NCBI GenBank assembly: GCA_902495945.1
Contig: CABUZD010000025.1
Location: 1 to 18,374 of the forward strand
DNA length: 18,374 bases
Origin: an uncultured Collinsella sp.
GTDB taxonomy: Bacteria; Actinomycetota; Coriobacteriia; Coriobacteriales; Coriobacteriaceae
Reading direction: 5' to 3'
In this document: positions 13,634 through 18,374 of the stretch, piece by piece
How the letters are laid out: each line of letters opens with the position of its first letter
Numbering within the stretch: the first letter of the stretch is position 1
Made by a program: the position numbers and the translations under genes
The notes under the pieces: model-generated
Seen by the model: the letters and a program-made list of their open reading frames with translations, nothing else
The model's database searches: none
What the model was told of the DNA's origin: nothing

Positions 13634-14906
13634 GAATGCCCACGTCGTCGACCCGTCCGTCGAGCTTGACGGTGTCGTTGACGTCCTGATTGACGGCGAC
13701 AAGATCGCCGAGGTCGGCGAGAATCTCACCGTCGAGGGAGCCGAGGTCCGCGACCTTTCCGGCAAGTACCTCGTCCCCGGCCTGGTGGATATGCACGTTC
13801 ACCTTCGCGAGCCCGGCTACGAGGTCAAAGAGGACATCGAGAGCGGCACCCGCGCAGCTGCCAAGGGCGGCTTTACCGGCGTGTGCTCCATGCCCAACAC
13901 CGATCCCGTCACCGATAACGGCACCGTCGTGGAGTTCGTCAAGTCCCGCGCTGCCGAGGTCGGCCACTGCCGCGTCTATCCGTCGGGCGCCATGACCCGC
14001 GGTCTTAAGGGCGAGGCCATGTCCGAGATGGGCGATATGGTCGCCCACGGCGCCGTCGCCTTCACCGACGACGGTCGCGGCGTGCAGGGCGCGGGCATGC
14101 TCCGTCGTTGCATGGACTACGGCAAGATGTTCGGCAAGGTCTTTATGAGCCACTGCCAGGACGAGGACTTGGTCGGCCACGGCCAGATCAACGAGGGCAA
14201 GGTCTCGACCCGTCTGGCCCTCGAGGGCTGGCCGGCTGCCGGCGAGGAGCTCCAGATCGCCCGCGACATCGAGATCGCCAAGCTGACCGGTGCCAAGCTG
14301 CACATCCAGCACATCTCCACCGCTCACGGTCTCGAGCTCGTGCGTGCCGGTAAGGCCGCTGGCGTCCAGGTGACCTGCGAGGCCACCCCGCACCACATGT
14401 TTCTGACCGAGAACGACTTGGACGAGACCTACAACACCTCGCTCAAGGTCAATCCGCCGCTGCGCACCGAGGAGGATGCCGAGGCCATCCGTCAGGGCGT
14501 CATCGACGGCACCGTCGACGTTATCGTCACCGATCACGCTCCTCACACCCCGTGGGAGAAGGCCCGTGAGTTCGAGCTTGCGCCCTTTGGTATGATCGGC
14601 CTCGAGACCTCGCTGTCGCTCGTACTCACCGAGCTGGTCAACACGGGCAAGATGAGCATGGGCCGCATGGTCGAGCTCATGGCCATCAAGCCGCGTGAGA
14701 TCCTGGGTCTCGACCAGGTTCAGGTCAAGGCGGGCTCCGTTGCCGACCTGACCGTGTTCGACGCGTCCGCCACCTGGACGGTTGGCGAGGACGGTTACGA
14801 GTCGCGCGCCGAGAACTCCGGTTTTGCCGGCCGCACGCTCACCGGTCGTGCCACCGATGTGTTTGTCGGCGGTAAGCAGACGCTTGCCGACGGCTGCATC
14901 TGCTAG
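13617..14906 (+). CDS. pyrC: Dihydroorotase, class I
   Basis: Zinc amidohydrolase that cyclises carbamoyl-aspartate to dihydroorotate. 429 aa, as for class I enzymes. Metal ligands: His60 and His62 in DMHVHLREPG, Asp152 in FTDDGRG (the class I feature that replaces a carbamylated lysine), His179 in MSHCQDEDL, His232 in QHISTAHG and Asp306 in VTDHAPH. TPHH and a C-terminal beta domain (SVADLTVFD, TLTGRATDVFVGG) complete the fold. ATG 13617 has GGAGGT (13604-13609) 7 bases upstream, inside pyrB; an in-frame TTG at 13602 would sit on it. The overlap with pyrB suggests matched translation of PyrB and PyrC, which are known to associate in some bacteria. Confidence 0.96.
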   Translation: MALLLKNAHVVDPSVELDGVVDVLIDGDKIAEVGENLTVEGAEVRDLSGKYLVPGLVDMHVHLREPGYEVKEDIESGTRAAAKGGFTGVCSMPNTDPVTDNGTVVEFVKSRAAEVGHCRVYPSGAMTRGLKGEAMSEMGDMVAHGAVAFTDDGRGVQGAGMLRRCMDYGKMFGKVFMSHCQDEDLVGHGQINEGKVSTRLALEGWPAAGEELQIARDIEIAKLTGAKLHIQHISTAHGLELVRAGKAAGVQVTCEATPHHMFLTENDLDETYNTSLKVNPPLRTEEDAEAIRQGVIDGTVDVIVTDHAPHTPWEKAREFELAPFGMIGLETSLSLVLTELVNTGKMSMGRMVELMAIKPREILGLDQVQVKAGSVADLTVFDASATWTVGEDGYESRAENSGFAGRTLTGRATDVFVGGKQTLADGCIC

Positions 14907-14926
14907 CATAGCCTTATCGCTTTTGT

Positions 14927-14959
14927 GCGCGGCGCCCTTGCGGTGCCGCGCTTTCTGTT
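14927..14959 (+). terminator. Terminator-like hairpin between pyrC and pyrK
   Basis: GCGCGGCGCC (14927-14936) pairs with GGTGCCGCGC (14942-14951) over 10 bp with one G-U, loop CTTGC. TTTCTGTT follows. It sits in the only sizeable gap (92 bases) inside the pyr operon. The broken U-tract suggests partial termination, which would make pyrKDF weaker than pyrRBC unless another promoter lies here; none is convincing. Confidence 0.6.
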
Positions 14960-14998
14960 CGTTTGGACCATGCAACCGCATGGGGGATTGGAGCGTCT

Positions 14999-15790
14999 AT
15001 GCCCACACCTTCCACTGCACGCATGCACGACTTCGAGGTCGTCTCGAACCGGGAGATTGCCGACGGCATCTTCTCGCTCGTCATCTCGGCCCCCAAGCTT
15101 GCAAGTGCGCTCAAGCCCGGTCAGTTTGTGAACATCGCCGTACCCGGCGATGCGTCCTCGCTGCTTCGCGTGCCCCTGAGCTACTACCGCGCCGACGCCG
15201 AGGCTGGCACCGTCGAGCTGTGGTACGCCGTCGTGGGCGACGATACCCGTCGTTTGTCCCAGATGGGCCCTGGCTCCACCTCTAACCTGCTGGGCCCCGG
15301 TGGCCGTGGCTGGATGGTACCCGAGGGCACCAGGAAGGCCCTGCTCGTCGCCGGTGGCATCGGTGTTCCGCCCGTGCTGTGCCTTGCCGACAAGCTTGCC
15401 GAGCAGGGTGTAGCCGTCGACGTGTGCCTGGGCTTTGGCACCGCGTCCAAGGCCGTGGGCGTCGATGAGTTCCGCGCTCTGGGAGCCACGGTCAACGTTT
15501 GCACTGACGACGGTTCGCTCGGCACGCACGGTTTTTGCACCGATCCTGCCGCCGAGCTGCTCGGCGAGGGCGGCTACGACTACGTCGCCAGCTGCGGTCC
15601 CGCCGTCATGATGAAGAAGGTCGCCGCCGCTGCCGCCGAGGCCGGTGCGTACTGCGAGGTTTCGCTCGAGCGCATGATGAGCTGTGGCTTTGGTGCCTGC
15701 AACACCTGCAATGTCGAGACGGTCGACGGTATGAAGGGCGCCTGCATATGCGGCCCCGTGTTCGATGCTTCCAAGGTGGTGGTCTTCTAG
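14999..15790 (+). CDS. pyrK: Dihydroorotate dehydrogenase B, electron transfer subunit
   Basis: FAD and [2Fe-2S] subunit that passes electrons from PyrD to NAD+. 263 aa, the family norm. Ferredoxin-reductase fold: RVPLSYY (residues 57-63) is the flavin-binding motif and LVAGGIGVPP (116-125) the nucleotide-binding turn. The C-terminal cluster motif has Cys229, Cys234 and Cys237 (CGFGACNTC) and Cys249 in ACICGPVF, with an extra Cys251. ATG 14999 has GGAG five bases ahead and GGGGGA slightly further; an upstream in-frame TTG (14963) has no ribosome site, and ATG 15023 would drop only 8 residues. Its stop TAG overlaps the pyrD GTG. Its presence shows an NAD-linked anaerobe-compatible pathway. Confidence 0.93.
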   Translation: MPTPSTARMHDFEVVSNREIADGIFSLVISAPKLASALKPGQFVNIAVPGDASSLLRVPLSYYRADAEAGTVELWYAVVGDDTRRLSQMGPGSTSNLLGPGGRGWMVPEGTRKALLVAGGIGVPPVLCLADKLAEQGVAVDVCLGFGTASKAVGVDEFRALGATVNVCTDDGSLGTHGFCTDPAAELLGEGGYDYVASCGPAVMMKKVAAAAAEAGAYCEVSLERMMSCGFGACNTCNVETVDGMKGACICGPVFDASKVVVF

Positions 15791-16713
15791 TGGGTACCGT
15801 GAACATGGCCGTCGATTTCGGCGGCGTCAAGATGCAGAACCCCATCAACACCGCAGCCGGTACCTTTGGCTACGGCTGGCAGTTCCAGAACTTCTTTGAT
15901 GTTTCCCAGCTGGGAGCCATCACCACCAAGGGTTGCGCTGCCGAGCCTTGGCCCGGCAACCCCGCGCCTCGCATGGCCGAGATCCCGGGCGGCATGATCA
16001 ACTCCGTGGGCCTTCAGAACCCCGGCGTGGCTGCCTTTGCCCGTGAGTCCGGTCCGTGGCTCGAGCAGCTCTCCAAGGACGGTTGCCAGGTCATCTGCCA
16101 GGTCGCAGGTCATTCCGTAGAGGAGTTTGTCCGCGCGCTTGAGATGTATGTCGAGCTGTGCCCCTGGGCTGCCGGCTACGAGATCAACGTCAGCTGCCCC
16201 AATATTGCCGCCGGCGGTGCCGCCATGGGCTCCTCGCCCGAGGGCGCCTCTGCCGTTATGGCTGCCTGCCGCAAGGTGACCGATAAGCCGCTGTTCGTAA
16301 AGATGGCGCCGGTCAACGTCGCTGAGATCGCCAAGGCCCTCGAGGCTGCCGGCGCCGACGGCCTTTCGGTCATCAACTCCATCCAGGGCATGGCCATCGA
16401 CGTCCATACCCGCAAGTCCCGCGTGGCAAAGCCCAAGGGCGGCCTTTCGGGCCCGCTGTGTCATCACATCGCCGTGCGCATGGTCTGGGAGGTTGCCCAG
16501 GCCGTCGATATCCCCATCAACGGTGTCGGCGGTGTCATGACCGGTGAGGATGCGGCTGAGTTTATCCTGGCCGGCGCCACCTGCGTGTCGGTCGGTATGG
16601 CCAACTTCGTCGATCCGTGCGCTTCGCTCAAGATCGCGCATGAGCTCGAGGCCTGGGCCGAGTCCCAGGGCGTGAAGGACATTAACGAACTGGTAGGTGC
16701 TTTCGAATGCTAG
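15790..16713 (+). CDS. pyrD: Dihydroorotate dehydrogenase B (NAD+), catalytic subunit
   Basis: FMN enzyme oxidising dihydroorotate to orotate, partnered with PyrK (class 1B). 307 aa. MAVDFGGVKMQNPINTAAGTFGYG is typical of the N-terminus; the catalytic base is Cys136 in INVSCPN, a cysteine as expected for class 1 rather than the serine of class 2. FMN-binding segments are KMAPVN, VINSIQGMAID and GVGGVMTGEDAAEFILAGA. GTG 15790 forms a TAGTG overlap with the pyrK stop and has AAGGTGG 10 bases upstream; GTG 15799 or ATG 15805 are alternatives differing by 3-5 residues. A longer open frame upstream is only the pyrK shadow. The stop overlaps pyrF. Confidence 0.94.
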   Translation: MGTVNMAVDFGGVKMQNPINTAAGTFGYGWQFQNFFDVSQLGAITTKGCAAEPWPGNPAPRMAEIPGGMINSVGLQNPGVAAFARESGPWLEQLSKDGCQVICQVAGHSVEEFVRALEMYVELCPWAAGYEINVSCPNIAAGGAAMGSSPEGASAVMAACRKVTDKPLFVKMAPVNVAEIAKALEAAGADGLSVINSIQGMAIDVHTRKSRVAKPKGGLSGPLCHHIAVRMVWEVAQAVDIPINGVGGVMTGEDAAEFILAGATCVSVGMANFVDPCASLKIAHELEAWAESQGVKDINELVGAFEC

Positions 16714-17423
16714 AGACCGATGCCCGCGACCGCGTAATCGTCGCCCTCGACTGCGACCGTGAGCGTGCTCTCGAGCTTGCCCACGAGCTTTCGGGCCATG
16801 CCGCCTGGCTCAAGGTTGGCATGACGCTCTATTACGCCGAGGGTCCTGAGATCGTCAAGACGTTCAAGGACCTGGGCTTTAAGGTCTTCCTCGACCTCAA
16901 GTTCCATGACATTCCGCATCAGGTTCGCGGTGCCGCCCGCTCGGCTTCGCTTGCTGGTGCCGACCTGCTTTCGGTCCACGGCTTGGGTTCGGGCGCCATG
17001 CTCGCTGCCTGCCGCGAGGGTGCCGAGGAGGCGCGCGAGGATCGCGCCAAGCTCGTCGCCATCACCGTGCTCACGAGCATGAATCAGGATGCCTTGAGCG
17101 AGATCGGCGTCGAGTCGCCCGTGGCCGAGGAGGCCGCCCGCCTGGCAAAGCTCGCTCAGGCCAACGGCATCGATGGCATCGTGTGCTCGCCGATGGAGGC
17201 TCACGACATGCGTGAGCTGCTGGGTCCTGATGCCCTGATCGTGACTCCGGGTGTGCGTCCGGTGGGTGCCGCCTTAGGTGACCAGTCCCGCGTGGCGACG
17301 CCTTCCCAGGCTATCGAGCGCGGCGCAAGCCACATTGTGGTGGGCCGTCCCATCACCGGTGCCGACGATCCGGTTGCCGCCTTTGACGCTATTGTCGCTG
17401 AGCTGGTCGAAAACGTCGCCTAA
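16707..17423 (+). CDS. pyrF: Orotidine 5'-phosphate decarboxylase
   Basis: Converts OMP to UMP, the last step of the pathway. 238 aa TIM barrel of the short bacterial type. The catalytic array is in DLKFHDIPHQV (Asp63, Lys65, Asp68), with Lys36 in WLKVGM near the N-terminus and VGRPIT at the phosphate site. The ATG at 16707 lies inside the end of pyrD (7-base overlap), with AGG in GGTAGGTG about 10 bases upstream. This is the E. coli/Bacillus-like form rather than the longer form found in many other actinobacteria. pyrE, which would supply OMP, does not follow. Confidence 0.95.
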   Translation: MLETDARDRVIVALDCDRERALELAHELSGHAAWLKVGMTLYYAEGPEIVKTFKDLGFKVFLDLKFHDIPHQVRGAARSASLAGADLLSVHGLGSGAMLAACREGAEEAREDRAKLVAITVLTSMNQDALSEIGVESPVAEEAARLAKLAQANGIDGIVCSPMEAHDMRELLGPDALIVTPGVRPVGAALGDQSRVATPSQAIERGASHIVVGRPITGADDPVAAFDAIVAELVENVA

Positions 17424-17468
17424 AAGATTCCCCTAAGTCACCACTTTTGGGTCTCATTAGCACAAAAT

Positions 17469-17526
17469 AGCCCCTGTGCCTGCGTAAACTTTCCCATCCT
17501 TTGTGTGGAATCGCAGGTCAGGGGCT
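17469..17526 (+). other. Long imperfect hairpin downstream of pyrF
   Basis: AGCCCCTG (17469-17476) pairs with CAGGGGCT (17519-17526) and CCTGCG (17479-17484) with CGCAGG (17512-17517), separated by a 2/1 internal loop. The 27-base apical loop itself contains TTCC/GGAA. It lies 45 bases after the pyrF stop. TTAACTTTGG follows, a poor U-tract. It may be the 3' end of the pyr mRNA, or a dispersed palindromic element. The rest of the 239-base gap holds the mihF promoter. Confidence 0.5.
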
Positions 17527-17589
17527 TAACTTTGGGCGCAGTATATTGCACTTTTTGCGGGTATCGTCTAACCTATGGAGCCGCGATTG

Positions 17590-17621
17590 GGCATTTTATA
17601 CGTTCTACGTGCTAAAATGCC
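17590..17621. promoter_or_regulatory. Nested palindrome over the mihF promoter
   Basis: GGCATTTTA (17590-17598) and TAAAATGCC (17613-17621) form perfect 9-bp arms, with a second pair ACGT/ACGT (17600-17603, 17607-17610) nested between them. The right arm contains an extended -10, TGC-TAAAAT (17610-17618), expected to start transcription near 17625, about 38 bases before mihF. A protein bound to this palindrome would block the promoter. Confidence 0.55.
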
Positions 17622-17662
17622 AATTATTGAATCAGATATAACCCAACTATTTGGAGGTACGA

Positions 17663-17971
17663 ATGGCACTCCCTCAGCTTACCGATGAGCAGCGCAAGCA
17701 GGCTCTTGAGAAGGCTGCTGCCGCACGCCACGCCCGCGCTGAGCTTCGCGAGCAGATCAAGAAGGGCGAGAAGTCCCTCGAGTCCGTGCTCAACTCCGAT
17801 GACCCCATCGCTTCCCGCATGAAGGTTTCCACCCTCATCGAGTCTCTTCCTGGTTATGGCAAGGCCAAGGCCGCCAAGATCATGGAGGAGCTCGGTATCT
17901 CCGCTACCCGTCGCGTCCAGGGCCTCGGCGTCCGTCAGCGCGAGCAGCTCCTCGAGCAGCTGACCAAATAA
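17663..17971 (+). CDS. mihF: Actinobacterial integration host factor (mIHF)
   Basis: Small basic nucleoid protein that binds and bends DNA, named for the mycobacterial factor required for phage L5 integration; unrelated in fold to E. coli IHF. 102 aa. The N-terminal 45 residues are a charged helix (LTDEQRKQALEKAAAARHAR). The C-terminal DNA-binding part is SLPGYGKAKAAKIMEELG (61-78) followed by ATRRVQGLGVRQREQL, matching the helix-hairpin-like pattern of this family. ATG 17663 has GGAGGT at 17653-17658; an in-frame TTG at 17651 would overlap it. gmk starts directly after the stop, the pairing seen across Actinomycetota. Confidence 0.93.
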   Translation: MALPQLTDEQRKQALEKAAAARHARAELREQIKKGEKSLESVLNSDDPIASRMKVSTLIESLPGYGKAKAAKIMEELGISATRRVQGLGVRQREQLLEQLTK

Positions 17972-18374
17972 GTGAGCGCTCAGGATTCCAAGCTCTTTGT
18001 GATTTCTGGACCGTCAGGCGCAGGCAAGGGTACGCTCGTCACTCGTGTGCGCGAGCGTCGCTCGAACCTGGGCCTGACGGTTTCGGCTACCACGCGAGCA
18101 CCACGTAAAGGTGAGGTCGACGGCGTTAACTACTTTTTTCTGACGCGCGAGGAGTTCGACCGCCGCGTGGCAAACGGTGAGTTTGTTGAGTGGGCCGAGG
18201 TCCACGGTAACTGCTACGGCACGTTGGTGAGCGAGGTCACATCCAAGCTCGCCTCGGGCGCGTCTCTGATTCTGGAGATCGATGTCCAGGGTGCCCTGCA
18301 GGTGAAGGAGCGTTTCCCCGAGGCCGTGCTGATCTTTATCAAGCCGCCTTCGCTTGAGGTGCTTCGCGAGCGGC
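17972..18374 (+). CDS. gmk: Guanylate kinase, N-terminal part (3' end outside window)
   Basis: Phosphorylates GMP to GDP with ATP. The first 134 codons are visible, of about 200. The P-loop GPSGAGKGT is near residue 13; TVSATTRAPRKGEVDGVNY and FVEWAEVHGNCYGT form the GMP-binding region; EIDVQGALQVK is the following conserved strand. The start is GTG 17972, immediately after the mihF TAA; no strong separate Shine-Dalgarno is seen, so translation is probably coupled to mihF. The gene runs off the window edge with no stop. Identification is secure. Confidence 0.95.
   Translation, partial: MSAQDSKLFVISGPSGAGKGTLVTRVRERRSNLGLTVSATTRAPRKGEVDGVNYFFLTREEFDRRVANGEFVEWAEVHGNCYGTLVSEVTSKLASGASLILEIDVQGALQVKERFPEAVLIFIKPPSLEVLRER

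Noticed and set aside
13584..14981. 465-codon - strand frame opposite pyrC
   Set aside because: Antisense shadow; pyrC on the + strand has all metal ligands and a good ribosome site.
15535..15789. N-terminal extension of pyrD by 85 codons
   Set aside because: Arginine-rich translation of the pyrK sequence in another frame; the family start and coupling signal are at 15790.
1..18374. CRISPR array, prophage, toxin-antitoxin, IS transposase, tRNA or rRNA genes
   Set aside because: Looked for in the gaps over about 100 bases; no direct-repeat arrays, cloverleaf sequence, integrase or transposase coding was found.

Overview
The window is 18.4 kb of high-GC bacterial chromosome, densely packed with housekeeping genes. 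The gene set points to the Actinomycetota and most likely to an anaerobic gut coriobacterium such as Collinsella. The evidence is an actinobacterial-type integration host factor (mihF) directly before gmk, a C-x2-C zinc-type ribosomal protein L28, the NAD-linked class 1B dihydroorotate dehydrogenase pair PyrK/PyrD, a fermentative bifunctional AdhE, and frequent GTG/TTG starts. The genus is an inference from remembered family resemblance; no database was searched.

Left block (1-7467, + strand): the 3' end of frr, then uppS, cdsA, dxr, rseP, ispG and proS, with gaps or overlaps of a few bases, so probably one transcription unit. It joins ribosome recycling, undecaprenyl and phospholipid precursor synthesis (UppS, CdsA), two steps of the MEP isoprenoid pathway that feeds UppS (Dxr, IspG), a membrane site-2 protease, and prolyl-tRNA synthetase. 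Two hairpins at 7499-7610 close the block and also the convergent operon from the other side.

Middle block (7646-11647, - strand): rpmB, adhE and a small phosphotransferase-fold kinase. rpmB has its own terminator. Between rpmB and adhE lie a REP-like inverted repeat and two palindromes that look like operators for adhE. A long hairpin lies between adhE and the kinase gene.

Right block (12100-18374, + strand): pyrR-pyrB-pyrC-pyrK-pyrD-pyrF, then mihF and the start of gmk. This supplies carbamoyl-aspartate to UMP chemistry except for orotate phosphoribosyltransferase (pyrE); carbamoyl-phosphate synthase (carAB) is also absent. A structured leader upstream of pyrR has a candidate PyrR-binding hexaloop and a U7 terminator, which suggests pyrimidine-responsive attenuation. 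A second terminator-like hairpin splits pyrC from pyrK.

There is no CRISPR array, prophage, insertion sequence or obvious new defence system. The points most worth a second look are a textbook terminator hairpin inside the first codons of uppS, a helix-turn-helix-like insert inside the site-2 protease, the pyrR leader with its overlapping leader reading frame, and palindromes over the mihF and adhE promoter regions.
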